This document shows positions 27,761 to 37,192 of a DNA stretch of 64,000 nucleotides, in pieces (position 1 is the stretch's first letter; the number at the start of each line of letters is the position of its first letter). Made by a program: the position numbers and the translations under genes. Below the pieces are notes generated by a model. That model searched no databases and was not told the DNA's origin. It was given only the letters and a program-made list of their open reading frames with translations. Source of the stretch: Bacteroidota bacterium (GTDB taxonomy: Bacteria > Bacteroidota > Bacteroidia > Bacteroidales > WCHB1-69); the NCBI GenBank assembly GCA_023392945.1, contig JAEWNB010000136.1:1-64000 (forward strand), in the 5' to 3' direction.

Positions 27761-27773
27761 TGAAAAAAAAAAT

Positions 27774-30263
27774 CTATTTTTTATTTTTTTTAATTTTCTT
27801 TTTAACAGTCGGAGTTGAAGATTCAATAATGGAAAGGCACTCCTGATAGGACAATAATTCGGGGGTAACTCCTTTTGGAATTTTATAATTATTGCTTCCA
27901 TTAGTAAGATAAGCACCATAACGTCCATTCATTACTCTAATAGCCTCATTTTCGGGAAAAGCGAGCAGCAAGTTTTTATTTTTTCCGTTAAGAATAAACT
28001 CAACAGCCTGATCCAAGGTCATTTCAGCAACCTTAGTCCCTTTTTCCAATGTAATATTCTGACCATCATACTTCAAATAGGGTCCATATTTTCCCACTGC
28101 AACAGTCACTTCTTTATCCTTATAATTTCCAAGTAAACGAGGTGCCCTTTCCTGATCAATTTTATTCTTCTCTTCAATTAACTCAAGACATCTTTCATAG
28201 GATACCTCTGTCGGCTCTTCTCCTTTGGGTAAAGAGACAAACTTATTATCATAACGGATATAAGGACCAAATTTCCCGATACCGACAATCAGATCATGTT
28301 CATTATACTGACCCACAATTCTTGGAAGTTTAAACAATTCCAGTGCCTCTTCCAGCGTGATGGTATCAAGGAACTGGGTTGACTTTAATCTGGCATAGCG
28401 AGGTTTTTCATCTTCATAATTTTCTCCGATTTGCACCATTGGACCATACTTTCCAAGTTTTACAAAGACATTTTTACCCGAACGGGGATCTTGTCCGAGC
28501 GACCTCTCCCCACTAGCTTTGGTTGAATAGGTTATTGCCTGTTCAATAGACTTATGAAAATCGGCATAAAAAGTTTCAATCATTTTTTGCCATGATATCT
28601 GACCATCCGCAATATCGTCAAATTCCTTTTCAACTTTGGCAGTAAAACTATAATCAATAATTTTATCAAAATTGGACTGTAAATAATCATTTACAACTTT
28701 TCCAATGTCTGTAGGGAAAAGCTTATCCTTTTCATATCCATACTTTTCCTTTTTGGTTTCAATTTTGACAATATTATTTTTTAAAAACAGTTGTGTGTAA
28801 TTTCTTTCATTTCCGGGTCTGCTTTCCTTAACCACATAAGATCTTTTTTGAATCGTGGAAATGGTCGGGGCATAGGTAGAAGGACGGCCAATGCCAAGCT
28901 CTTCCAGTTTTTTAACCAAACTTGCCTCTGTATATCTAACCGGGGGTGTTGCAAACTTCTGAGTAGCCGTAATTTCTTTATATAAAAGAGATTCTCCAAT
29001 ATTCAAAGCCGGCAATAATCCTTTAACCTCTTCATCTTCTTCATCCTTAGATTCAATATAGATTTTAAGAAATCCAGGGAATAGCACTACCTCTCCGGAA
29101 GATATAAATTTCTCTTTTCTATTTGAAATTGGAATCGTAATAACCGTCTTTTCTGTTTCTGCATCACTCATTTGGGAGGCTATCGTTCTTTTCCAGATTA
29201 ATTCATATAACCTTTTGGCAAAAGTATCTCCCGGGATAGTATGATTAGCCATAACCGTAGGCCGGATTGCTTCGTGTGCTTCCTGTGCTCCTTTGGTCTT
29301 GGTAACATACTTTCTATATTTAAAATACTCCTTTCCAAAGAGCGTTGTAATTTCTTCTTTTGCAGAGGCAATAGCATAATCTGACAGCACAACAGAGTCG
29401 GTTCTCATATAGGTAATATAACCCGCTTCGTACAATTGTTGAGCAATAACCATTGTTTTACTTACTGAAAAGCCAAGCTTACGTGAAGCTTCTTGTTGCA
29501 GAGTAGAAGTAGTAAAAGGAGCAGAAGGTGATTTTTTTCCCGGATTTTTTTCAACAGCAGCAACAGAGAAAGTGGCATTTTTACAATCTTCCAGAAAAGA
29601 AGCAGCGTCTTCATCCCCATTAAATTTTTGATTTAATTCAGCCTCCAGTTCAATTTTCTCATCTTTTGCAGGATGAAACAATCCTACAACTTTATAAGAA
29701 GAGTCTGATTTAAATTTATGAATTTCATTTTCCCGCTCAACAATTAATTTAACTGCAACCGACTGAACTCTACCCGCTGATAGTTGGGGTTTAACTTTTC
29801 GCCAAAGAACCGGAGAAAGCTCAAATCCGACCAATCTGTCCAAAATTCTTCGGGCTTGTTGTGCATTTACAAGGTCAACATCAAGTTGACGGGGAGATGC
29901 CAATGCTTTTTCTATTGCAGATTTGGTGATTTCATGAAATACAATTCTTTTAATCTTATCTTTTGGGATATTAGCAGATTCAATAAGATGCCAGGAAATG
30001 GCTTCTCCTTCGCGGTCATCATCAGTTGCAAGCCATACAGTATCGGCATTAGCAGACATTTTTCCAATATCGGCAACCAATTTCTTTTTGTCGCTAAGTA
30101 TTTCATAAAGGGGCTCAAATCCCTTTTCCACGTTAATTCCCAAATCCTTTTGAGGCAAATCACGCACATGTCCCTTACTTGAAATAACTTCAAACTCTTT
30201 TCCAATAAACTTTTGAATAGTTTTAGCTTTTGCCGGAGATTCAACAATGATAAGATTTTTCAT
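27774..30263 (-). CDS. topA: DNA topoisomerase I
   Basis: Type IA topoisomerase that relaxes negative supercoils. The Toprim domain is at residues 1-120 (IIVESPAKAKTIQKF, ATDDDREGEAISWH), and the active-site tyrosine is Y285 in GYITYMRTDS. The C-terminal 250 residues lack zinc fingers and instead carry several copies of a repeat centred on GKYGPY/GRYGAY (for example KLGKYGPMVQIG, VGIGKFGPYIRYD, VAVGKYGPYLKYDG, NGRYGAYLTNG), which is normal for the phylum. 829 aa. It ends in a lysine-rich tail (VKKKIKKNKK). Start ATG at 30261-30263 gives the conserved MKNLIIVESPAKA. Confidence 0.97.
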   Translation of the reverse strand: MKNLIIVESPAKAKTIQKFIGKEFEVISSKGHVRDLPQKDLGINVEKGFEPLYEILSDKKKLVADIGKMSANADTVWLATDDDREGEAISWHLIESANIPKDKIKRIVFHEITKSAIEKALASPRQLDVDLVNAQQARRILDRLVGFELSPVLWRKVKPQLSAGRVQSVAVKLIVERENEIHKFKSDSSYKVVGLFHPAKDEKIELEAELNQKFNGDEDAASFLEDCKNATFSVAAVEKNPGKKSPSAPFTTSTLQQEASRKLGFSVSKTMVIAQQLYEAGYITYMRTDSVVLSDYAIASAKEEITTLFGKEYFKYRKYVTKTKGAQEAHEAIRPTVMANHTIPGDTFAKRLYELIWKRTIASQMSDAETEKTVITIPISNRKEKFISSGEVVLFPGFLKIYIESKDEEDEEVKGLLPALNIGESLLYKEITATQKFATPPVRYTEASLVKKLEELGIGRPSTYAPTISTIQKRSYVVKESRPGNERNYTQLFLKNNIVKIETKKEKYGYEKDKLFPTDIGKVVNDYLQSNFDKIIDYSFTAKVEKEFDDIADGQISWQKMIETFYADFHKSIEQAITYSTKASGERSLGQDPRSGKNVFVKLGKYGPMVQIGENYEDEKPRYARLKSTQFLDTITLEEALELFKLPRIVGQYNEHDLIVGIGKFGPYIRYDNKFVSLPKGEEPTEVSYERCLELIEEKNKIDQERAPRLLGNYKDKEVTVAVGKYGPYLKYDGQNITLEKGTKVAEMTLDQAVEFILNGKNKNLLLAFPENEAIRVMNGRYGAYLTNGSNNYKIPKGVTPELLSYQECLSIIESSTPTVKKKIKKNKK

Positions 30264-30328
30264 TCTATTTATTTAGTTTTCAATTTTGCAATTTTCTTTT
30301 TTTATTTTTTAACCCAAAAGGATATTAC

Positions 30329-30892
30329 TTATAAAGAATGACCCAGCAATTCTTCAGCCGTTTTAAAATCCTTCTTACTTATATGCTTCCTAATAATGGC
30401 AGATCTGACTACACAATCTTTAACAATATATTCAGGAATCTTGATTATCTCAATATTTTCTCTTTTGGCGATATCAACGACTGTATCATAATTTCCTTCC
30501 CTATTTTTGCCAAAAGAATGATTTGGTCCCATCACGATGGCTTTTGCACGAATAGTATTGACAATGATTTTCTCAAAATATTCAGTAGAAGACATTTCAG
30601 AAAATTCTTTTGTAAAAGGAATGATTATTAAATAATCAATTTTCTCCTTTTCAAGAAGTTTTATTTTTTCTTCAGGAGTATTGATGAGGAAAAAGTCTGA
30701 ATTTGGATTTAGCAGTTGCTGCGGATGAGGATCAAAAGTAATCACAACGCTCACCCCATTTAATCGGGCAGCGCTGTCTTTAAGTTGTTGTAGTATTTTG
30801 CGATGTCCTAAATGAACTCCATCAAAGGAGCCCACCGTAACAACCGGATTCACAAATTTCGGAATTATATCAATTGAAGTAATAATTTGCAT
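30329..30892 (-). CDS. ribF: FAD synthetase (RibF N-terminal domain only)
   Basis: Makes FAD from FMN and ATP. The nucleotidyltransferase half is complete: TVGSFDGVHLGHRKIL with the HxGH signature, ITFDPHPQQLL, EKEKIDYLIIIPFTKEFSEMSSTEYF, VMGPNHSFGKNREG and VVRSAIIRKHISKKDFKTAEELLG. Usual RibF is about 310 aa with a C-terminal riboflavin kinase domain; this one stops at 187 aa, exactly where the first domain ends. I looked at the 65 bases downstream (up to topA) and found no continuation in another frame, so it is not a simple frameshift. The riboflavin kinase activity must come from elsewhere in the genome, if it is present. Confidence 0.85.
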   Translation of the reverse strand: MQIITSIDIIPKFVNPVVTVGSFDGVHLGHRKILQQLKDSAARLNGVSVVITFDPHPQQLLNPNSDFFLINTPEEKIKLLEKEKIDYLIIIPFTKEFSEMSSTEYFEKIIVNTIRAKAIVMGPNHSFGKNREGNYDTVVDIAKRENIEIIKIPEYIVKDCVVRSAIIRKHISKKDFKTAEELLGHSL

Positions 30893-30923
30893 AGTATATT
30901 TCCAAGTCTGATTTTGAGTTTTT

Positions 30924-33383
30924 TTATCTTAATCTTGCTCCAATCTCTTTTTCATAAGCGGCAATTAATTTACTCATAACTTTATTAATCTCTTCCTCAC
31001 TTAATGTTCTTTCATTATGTTGAAGAATAAACTGAAGCGCATAAGACTTCTTCCCTGCTTCAATCTGATCTCCTTCATAAACATCAAACAACCTTACTTG
31101 TTTTAATAATTTTGAGCCATACTTAATTGCAATAAATTCAAGTTTTTCATAACTAATATCACGGTCAATGACCAGGGCCAAATCTCTTTTCACTTCAGGG
31201 GCAAGTGAAATCTGCCGATATTCAACTTCCGATTTAAAGCAATTGGGATAAAGCATATCCAAATAGATTTCAGCATAATAAACCGGCTTTTTAATATCAA
31301 AGTATTTTAACACCTTGGGGCCAATTTTACCCATTTTAAGAATCTGATTTTCCCCTAAAAAGTAACATAAGTTTTCCATAAAAAGAGTTGAATCGTCCAC
31401 AGAAGTAGTCAGCTGCAAAATGGGGAAATTTAAAATCCTGAAAAGATTATGCACATAATTCTTTAACAGGAAGAAATCCATCTCCTGAGCTGCTTGGCAC
31501 CAATTAGCGTTTCCGGAATTACCGGTTAGAAAGATGCTTAAAACAGGATTTTCAATAAAACGGTTAGAAACGACATCTTCTTTAGTTGCCGTCATATTTT
31601 TTTGGTAACAATTGCCGAATTCAAATAATTTGAGATTTGGATTCTTATTATTGATGTTTCGGACAATATTTTCAAGTCCGGAAAACAACAGAGACTGACG
31701 AAGCACACTCAACTCACTGCTTAGGGGATTCAAAATGGCAACTGTTCTGTTTTCATCAATAAAATCGAAACTTTGAGAATATGATTTTTTAGTAAGAGAA
31801 TTGTTCATTATTTCAAAAAAACCATTGCCTGCAAGATATTGAGAGATTATTTTCTGAAAATCAGAATTTAAGATTTTTTTATCGACCGAGAGTTTATAGG
31901 TCATGGTATCGGGAATCTCGATATTGTTATAACCATATATTCTTAAAATCTCTTCAATCAAATCGATAGGTCTGGTCACATCATTTTTGTTAAGAGGAAT
32001 CGTAACCATCAACTGTTCTTCTCTATTGGCATGTACTTCCATCCCAAGCAACAATAAAATATTGGAGACCAACTGTCTGTCAATATCCTTCCCGGCTACT
32101 CTGTTAATTTCATCAAAGCTGAGAATTATTTTTTTGCGTTCAATTTCAGTCGGGTATATATCAGTAATTACAGATATTTTAGTAGCACCGGTCAATTCCT
32201 GAATCAGGTTAACAGCTCTTTTGATGGCATATTTAGTTATTTCGGGATCACAACCACGTTCATATCTGAAAGAGGCATCTGTTTTAAGATTGTGCCGTTT
32301 AGAAGTTTTTCTGATAGAACAGGGATTGAAATAAGCACTTTCCAAAAATACATTTTTCGTATTAAAAGTAACACCTGACTTAACGCCGCCATAAACTCCG
32401 GCGATGCACATTCCCTCTTCTTCATTGCAAATCATGAGATCTTCACTACTTAGTTTTACTTCATGACCATCCAAAGTTGTAAAAGGAGTTCCTTCAGGGA
32501 GTTTTTTTATAATTACTTTATTTCCGATTATTTTGTCAGCATCAAATGCATGAAGTGGCTGCCCAATTTCGAACATTATATATTGAGTAACATCCACCAC
32601 ATTATTGATAGGGCGGCAACCTATTGATCGCAATCTGTTTTTAAGCCACTCGGGGGATTCTCCTACTTCAACATCATGAATGGTCAATCCTGTATAACGC
32701 GGACAACCAATTTTATCTTCAAGAACAATATCTACAGCGCTCATTTTAGCAGACGGGATATAGTCTTCAACATTGGGATAAATAATGGGAGAACAGGGTA
32801 TATTATTTACTTTAAGAACGGCATACAAATCTCTGGCAACTCCAAAATGAGATATTGCATCACTTCGGTTTGGAGTAAGTCCAATATCAAAAATGGCATC
32901 ATTCTCGACCTTAAAATAGGCGGCAGCAAGAGTTCCGGGTTTAGCATTTGCATCCAGCACCATTATTCCGTCGTGAGAGGACCCAATTCCAATTTCATCT
33001 TCAGCACAAATCATTCCTTCGGAAACAACCCCTCTTATTTTTGATTTTTTAATTACAAAAGAATCCTGATCATGATATACAACAGCTCCAATAGTTGCAA
33101 CCACTACTTTTTGTCCTTGTGCAACATTAGCAGCTCCGCAAACTATAGTAAGCGGTTGCATTGTCCCTGTATTCACAGTGGTAATATGAAGATGATCGGA
33201 GTCAGGATGATTCTCACAAGTTAGTACTTCTCCAATTACAAAACCATCCAAACCACCTTTTACTGTTTCGAAATCTTCAAAACATTCAACTTCCAGACCA
33301 CAATCTGTCAAATACTTAGCAGTATCCTCGAGGGACAAATCGAAATTTATATATTGTTTGAGCCAATTAAAAGAGATTTTCAT
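30924..33383 (-). CDS. pheT: Phenylalanyl-tRNA synthetase beta subunit
   Basis: Beta subunit of the alpha2-beta2 PheRS. N-terminal MKISFNWLKQYINFDLS is followed by the tRNA-binding domain (residues about 40-150, with GLDGFVIGEVLTCENHPDSDHL), then GLTPNRSDAISHFGVARDLYAV, the B3/B4 editing domain, B5 with DLIEEILRIYGYNNIE, a core domain with LNPLSSELSVLRQSLLFSGLENI, and a C-terminal FDX-ACB domain (SLAPEVKRDLALVIDRDISYEKL). 819 aa is normal. pheS is not adjacent, which is common in the phylum. Confidence 0.97.
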   Translation of the reverse strand: MKISFNWLKQYINFDLSLEDTAKYLTDCGLEVECFEDFETVKGGLDGFVIGEVLTCENHPDSDHLHITTVNTGTMQPLTIVCGAANVAQGQKVVVATIGAVVYHDQDSFVIKKSKIRGVVSEGMICAEDEIGIGSSHDGIMVLDANAKPGTLAAAYFKVENDAIFDIGLTPNRSDAISHFGVARDLYAVLKVNNIPCSPIIYPNVEDYIPSAKMSAVDIVLEDKIGCPRYTGLTIHDVEVGESPEWLKNRLRSIGCRPINNVVDVTQYIMFEIGQPLHAFDADKIIGNKVIIKKLPEGTPFTTLDGHEVKLSSEDLMICNEEEGMCIAGVYGGVKSGVTFNTKNVFLESAYFNPCSIRKTSKRHNLKTDASFRYERGCDPEITKYAIKRAVNLIQELTGATKISVITDIYPTEIERKKIILSFDEINRVAGKDIDRQLVSNILLLLGMEVHANREEQLMVTIPLNKNDVTRPIDLIEEILRIYGYNNIEIPDTMTYKLSVDKKILNSDFQKIISQYLAGNGFFEIMNNSLTKKSYSQSFDFIDENRTVAILNPLSSELSVLRQSLLFSGLENIVRNINNKNPNLKLFEFGNCYQKNMTATKEDVVSNRFIENPVLSIFLTGNSGNANWCQAAQEMDFFLLKNYVHNLFRILNFPILQLTTSVDDSTLFMENLCYFLGENQILKMGKIGPKVLKYFDIKKPVYYAEIYLDMLYPNCFKSEVEYRQISLAPEVKRDLALVIDRDISYEKLEFIAIKYGSKLLKQVRLFDVYEGDQIEAGKKSYALQFILQHNERTLSEEEINKVMSKLIAAYEKEIGARLR

Positions 33384-33435
33384 ACATCAAACACATTTAG
33401 TTACAATAAAATTATATTTTCAAAAAAATTGGCTG

Positions 33436-33443
33436 CAAAGATA
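33436..33443 (-). promoter_or_regulatory. -7 box for pheT
   Basis: Minus strand TATCTTTG followed by C, 52 bp upstream of the pheT start. It lies between yidD and pheT and so could give pheT its own promoter. Confidence 0.5.
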
Positions 33444-33484
33444 ATATATATATATTAAATATTAAAAATACGCCCTAAATTATA

Positions 33485-33715
33485 TTATGGGACAGGGTCA
33501 TAACCACTTCCACCCCAAGGATTACACGACAACAAACGTTTAATAGTCAACCACCCTCCTTTAAAAGCTCCATGTTTAGTAATGGCTTCAATGCCATAAT
33601 TTGAGCAAGTGGGCAGATAACGACACTGACGCCCCAGAAAAGGAGATAGCGTTACCTGATACAGTTTAATCACCAAGATAAAAAAGGAAGACAATAAATG
33701 ATTTATTTTATTCAT
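33485..33715 (-). CDS. yidD: Membrane protein insertion efficiency factor YidD
   Basis: Small membrane-associated protein that assists YidC/Sec insertion of membrane proteins. The central block [58 protein letters not shown] is the DUF37/YidD signature with its three cysteines (described here in pieces: [13 protein letters not shown] and RLLSCNPWG). 76 aa. It follows rnpA by 10 bp, the classic rnpA-yidD pairing. Confidence 0.95.
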   Translation of the reverse strand: MNKINHLLSSFFILVIKLYQVTLSPFLGRQCRYLPTCSNYGIEAITKHGAFKGGWLTIKRLLSCNPWGGSGYDPVP

Positions 33716-33725
33716 ATAAGTGATA

Positions 33726-34133
33726 TTACACCAATTGCGATATTTTTTTTAACAAATCAACCATTACTCTTTCAATCAACTTATAGTCAGGAATTACTTT
33801 TCCGACATAAACAAATAACAAGGCAACTCTATTAGTTACACCCGAGGTAGATGGCATAAGAACTTGCTTATTATTAAGACGATAGGATTCTCTGATAATT
33901 CTTTTAATTCTATTTCTATCTACTGCATTTTTAAAATTTCTTTTAGGTACAGAAATTGCAATTTGATTGCATTCATTACCATCTTTAACCGGAACAAAAA
34001 GTGCATAGCACTTAATTGGATAAATAAAAAGCGAAGTTCCTTTAACAATAATATTTTGAAGTAATGTTTTCGAAGTAATTCTCTCTTTCTTTTTGAAAGA
34101 AAGTGATGTTAAACTATCTTCTTCGGGTAGCAT
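33726..34133 (-). CDS. rnpA: Ribonuclease P protein component
   Basis: Protein subunit of RNase P, which matures the 5' ends of tRNAs. The RNR motif is visible as [19 protein letters not shown], preceded by [13 protein letters not shown]. 135 aa is a little long because of an N-terminal extension. Its start overlaps the hemD end by about 20 bp, and yidD follows. The usual neighbour rpmH is not here. Confidence 0.94.
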   Translation of the reverse strand: MLPEEDSLTSLSFKKKERITSKTLLQNIIVKGTSLFIYPIKCYALFVPVKDGNECNQIAISVPKRNFKNAVDRNRIKRIIRESYRLNNKQVLMPSTSGVTNRVALLFVYVGKVIPDYKLIERVMVDLLKKISQLV

Positions 34134-34878
34134 GATCTTTCAAAAAGAGTTCTATCGCAGCCGTAATTGAAGGCGCTTCATTTGTAGGAGCAACCACCTG
34201 CAACTCCCATCCATAGGTTTCAAATACAGAAGCAGTAGTATGGCCTAATGCAGCAAAAACCATCTCTCCCTGAACAAAATCAGGGAAATTATGATGAAAT
34301 GCCTGCACCCCTGAGGGGCTGAAAAAAACGATCATGTCATACTTCGTAATATCTATATCTTTCTTAATATCGGCAGGAATAATATTGAATATGACAGCTT
34401 GTGTGAATTGAATTCCATTTTTTTCAAAAAATTCCACATATTGAGTTCCCATAGAATCTGAACCACAAGGAATCAAATACTTAAATTCTTTATTTTTCAA
34501 AAACAGGTCATACACACTAATCGGATTGCTATTTTTTACATAAAAAATCTTACGTTTTCTAAATTGAATATATTTTTGCAAATAATGGGCAACAGCTTCC
34601 GTAGTACAAAAATATTTCATAGATTCAGGAATATCAATCCTTAAATCCTTTACCAGATAAAAGAACTGATCGACCGTATTTTTACTGGAAAAAATGACGG
34701 CATCATGATTTAGAATATTGACTTTTGATTTTCTAAATTCGAGTCCTGATACATTTTCGATCCTGAATAATTTATAAAAATCAATATTCACACTGTATTT
34801 TTTTGTCAATTCAGCATAAGGAGATTTGTCGAAATCAGCAGGTGCAAATTGTGAAATTAAGATGTTTTTTATTTTCAT
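34114..34878 (-). CDS. hemD: Uroporphyrinogen-III synthase
   Basis: Closes and inverts ring D of hydroxymethylbilane in tetrapyrrole synthesis. The two-lobed fold shows as MKIKNILISQFAPADFDKSPY, a middle hinge FLKNKEFKYLIPCGSDSMGTQYVEFFEKNGI, and the last lobe MIVFFSPSGVQAFHHNFP and FAALGHTTASVFETYG. HemD is a poorly conserved family, but these SPSGV and GHTTA motifs are characteristic. I use the ATG at 34876-34878 (254 aa); a longer version would need a TTG eight codons upstream. It lies between DUF4271 and rnpA in a minus-strand operon. Confidence 0.88.
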   Translation of the reverse strand: MKIKNILISQFAPADFDKSPYAELTKKYSVNIDFYKLFRIENVSGLEFRKSKVNILNHDAVIFSSKNTVDQFFYLVKDLRIDIPESMKYFCTTEAVAHYLQKYIQFRKRKIFYVKNSNPISVYDLFLKNKEFKYLIPCGSDSMGTQYVEFFEKNGIQFTQAVIFNIIPADIKKDIDITKYDMIVFFSPSGVQAFHHNFPDFVQGEMVFAALGHTTASVFETYGWELQVVAPTNEAPSITAAIELFLKDHATRRR

Positions 34879-34907
34879 ATTAAAAATGCAATATTTTATC
34901 AATCATA

Positions 34908-35627
34908 TTAAAACAGCTGTTTTTCTATAAGAAAGAGCAATTTTACCAACAAAGCATACGGCAAAATTTCAAACGTGCAAAAATAAATAAAAAAATGGAA
35001 TGGATTGATTTTTTTTTGATTTAAAGTAAAAAGTCTATAGCACATTATTGTATAAGTGGCAATAAATACAACCAAATAAATAAACAAGAATTCCCTTATG
35101 CCGGTATATTTAACCAAAATCAAAACAGGAAAAAGCACTAAGCTGATCAGGGTATAATAGAAAATTTTATTCAAATAATAGCCGCTTCTTTCATCATTAT
35201 ACTCAAAGAGATAGGTGAAAATGTAAGCAACAAGCATTTTAAGAAAATAGTCTAATAATACGACACCAACTAAAATAAGATATAACAAAAAGGGTGCTAC
35301 CGAATCAAATAAATTCGGAAAAAAACATTCGATTAAAAAATAGATCAGGAGTCCTTGTGTCAAAAAAATGATTAATAAAACAAAAAGATATATTCTTTCA
35401 TTAAACAATTTTCCCTCATGTAACAATTGAGAAAAATGTCTTTGTGAAAAAAGAGCTTTAATCATCAAGACTATCTTTCTTCGATAAAAAAAGAAAACAA
35501 AAGACAACAGTAACAGAATAGCAAGGATGACAAAAGTAATCCAATTCGTTTGCACCACTATCCTTGGGGCAAAATTATCAGTTGCAGGTAACAAATGATT
35601 TGATAATAAGACCCAAAGAGTAATCAC
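34908..35627 (-). CDS. DUF4271 membrane protein
   Basis: 239 aa, about six transmembrane helices, for example WITFVILAILLLLSFVFFFY near residues 27-46, and later LFVLLIIFLTQGLLIYFL, VAPFLLYLILVGVVLLDYFL and FLFIYLVVFIATYTIM. The family is found in Bacteroidota, usually directly upstream of hemD as here (29 bp from the ATG I chose). Start is GTG at 35625-35627; no in-frame ATG lies between it and the upstream stop. Function unknown. Confidence 0.75.
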   Translation of the reverse strand: MITLWVLLSNHLLPATDNFAPRIVVQTNWITFVILAILLLLSFVFFFYRRKIVLMIKALFSQRHFSQLLHEGKLFNERIYLFVLLIIFLTQGLLIYFLIECFFPNLFDSVAPFLLYLILVGVVLLDYFLKMLVAYIFTYLFEYNDERSGYYLNKIFYYTLISLVLFPVLILVKYTGIREFLFIYLVVFIATYTIMCYRLFTLNQKKINPFHFFIYFCTFEILPYALLVKLLFLIEKQLF

Positions 35628-35659
35628 TTTAAAATTGCATTTTTAGAAATACAGAAAAT

Positions 35660-36394
35660 TTATTTAACTATTAATTTTTTAGTTAACAGTGTTTTACCCC
35701 CTTGTTGAATAGAATAGAAATAAATACCCGGGGTGAAATCTGACAAATCAATTAAAACTTTGTCACTGGTATGAGCCAGAGGTGTAGAATATAAAGTAGC
35801 CCCCATCAAATTTTTCACTACTAAATCAGCAGAAGAAAAATGCGGCATATTAATATCATATTTAACTGTAACAGATGAAGTTGCAGGGTTTGGATATGCT
35901 GAAAGAGAATAAGCTGCAGCATAGTTATTGGTTCCAACTTGGGAAACAAATTTCATAATCAGGCTCGTTGATACAGTTGTATCAATCTGATCAAAGAAAG
36001 TATATTTGATAATAGTAGTTCCCAAGTTATTATCCGGAGAATAAATAATATGGAATGCAGCGGCAGGATCTTGAGCATGGGAAATAGTATCCCCGGGTTG
36101 AATATAAACCGGGTCTGCTGATTGATTACCACCATAACATTGATTGGCGAAACAAAAAACATTTGCCGTGCCTGCTACCACATATAATTCGGTTTTTTTC
36201 ACCATCAAATCAATGACTGAATCTGTAAGATTGGCAACGTCAATATAAAAGTCATTCTCACTATTGACATTTCTAACTACAAGGGAGACAGTATCATTGT
36301 TGTTCCAGCTCACTCCATCCACCATAAGACGTAACGATTGTCCGTAGCCGGCAAAAACAACAAAAATTAACATAATTGTAAGTATCTTTTTCAT
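35660..36394 (-). CDS. Small secreted protein with type A T9SS sorting domain
   Basis: 244 aa. Signal peptide MKKILTIMLIFVVFAGYGQS, then a beta-sandwich-like region (SLRLMVDGVSWNNNDTVSLVVRNVNSENDF) that looks like a COG1361-type immunoglobulin fold. The last 75 residues are a T9SS C-terminal sorting domain: SAYPNPATSSVTVKYDI, LVVKNLMGATLYS, VLIDLSDFTPGIYFYSI, and TKKLIVK at the end. So it is predicted to be exported by the type IX system and either released or anchored by PorU. No enzymatic domain seen. Confidence 0.85.
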   Translation of the reverse strand: MKKILTIMLIFVVFAGYGQSLRLMVDGVSWNNNDTVSLVVRNVNSENDFYIDVANLTDSVIDLMVKKTELYVVAGTANVFCFANQCYGGNQSADPVYIQPGDTISHAQDPAAAFHIIYSPDNNLGTTIIKYTFFDQIDTTVSTSLIMKFVSQVGTNNYAAAYSLSAYPNPATSSVTVKYDINMPHFSSADLVVKNLMGATLYSTPLAHTSDKVLIDLSDFTPGIYFYSIQQGGKTLLTKKLIVK

Positions 36395-36431
36395 AATCTA
36401 ATATTTTTATTCAACGCTAAAAAATTTTCAA

Positions 36432-36439
36432 CAAAAATA
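36432..36439 (-). promoter_or_regulatory. -7 box for the small T9SS cargo gene
   Basis: Minus strand TATTTTTG, 37 bp upstream of the start at 36394. Confidence 0.45.
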
Positions 36440-36487
36440 CAATAAAAAAGAATAACAATATCCAGAAAAAAAAGAGGATATAAAAAA

Positions 36488-37180
36488 TTAAATTCCCCAG
36501 ATTTTCCGAAAAATAAGAGTGGTAGGTTCCGCTTCGACAGATATCAGCTGGTGGGTTATAGGATGTTCAAATTCGACTTTGCGGGCATGTAGACAAATGG
36601 AGCCATCTTCATTGGAACGATGTGCCCCATATTTCAAATCACCTTTAATAATTGTATTATTAGCAGCAAGTTGAGCTCTGATTTGATGATGTCTTCCGGT
36701 TTGCAATATAATTTCCAACAAGGTATAACGCTCGGTTGAGCCTACTGTTTTATAGGAGAGTTCACACTTCTGATAGCCGGGTTTTTCAACAAAAGAAATA
36801 AATGATTTATTCAATTTCTCGTTTTTTACAATATAAGAAGAGAGGGTTTGCTCTTTTATTTCGGGAGGAAGTTCAACAATAGCCCAATATAACTTCTTAA
36901 ATTTTCTATCTTTAATTAATTGGTTCATACGACTCAGTGCCTTGGATGTTTTGGTAAAAACCACCACACCGCTCACCGGTCTGTCAATACGATGAACCAA
37001 ACCACAAAAAACATTATAAGGTTTTTGATACTTGATTTTCAAATAGTTCTTCACTTTATCTATCAGGGTAATATCGCCCGTTTTATCCCCTTGAACTATT
37101 TCACCGGCACGTTTATTGATAATAATAAGATGATTGTCTTCAAACAACACTCTGCTTTGGATATCTTCAAGATAATTCAT
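36488..37180 (-). CDS. RluA-family pseudouridine synthase
   Basis: Converts specific uridines in RNA to pseudouridine. The catalytic motif is VHRIDRPVSG with catalytic D66, followed by VVFTKTSKALSRMNQLIKDRKFKKLYWAIV and LLEIILQTGRHHQIRAQLA. No S4 domain is present at the N-terminus, so it is a short RluA form (230 aa). The in-frame start one codon upstream is TTG; I use the ATG at 37178-37180. It is 12 bp after panB on the same strand. Target site not determinable. Confidence 0.9.
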   Translation of the reverse strand: MNYLEDIQSRVLFEDNHLIIINKRAGEIVQGDKTGDITLIDKVKNYLKIKYQKPYNVFCGLVHRIDRPVSGVVVFTKTSKALSRMNQLIKDRKFKKLYWAIVELPPEIKEQTLSSYIVKNEKLNKSFISFVEKPGYQKCELSYKTVGSTERYTLLEIILQTGRHHQIRAQLAANNTIIKGDLKYGAHRSNEDGSICLHARKVEFEHPITHQLISVEAEPTTLIFRKIWGI

Positions 37181-37192
37181 CAAAAATTAATA

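Noticed and set aside
27774..28560. TopA C-terminus as an unusual fusion
   Set aside because: GKYGPY-type repeats in place of zinc fingers are standard in many bacterial topoisomerases I, including this phylum.
30264..30328. Frameshifted riboflavin kinase domain after ribF
   Set aside because: Only 65 bp of AT-rich DNA remain before topA; no kinase-domain coding sequence fits there.
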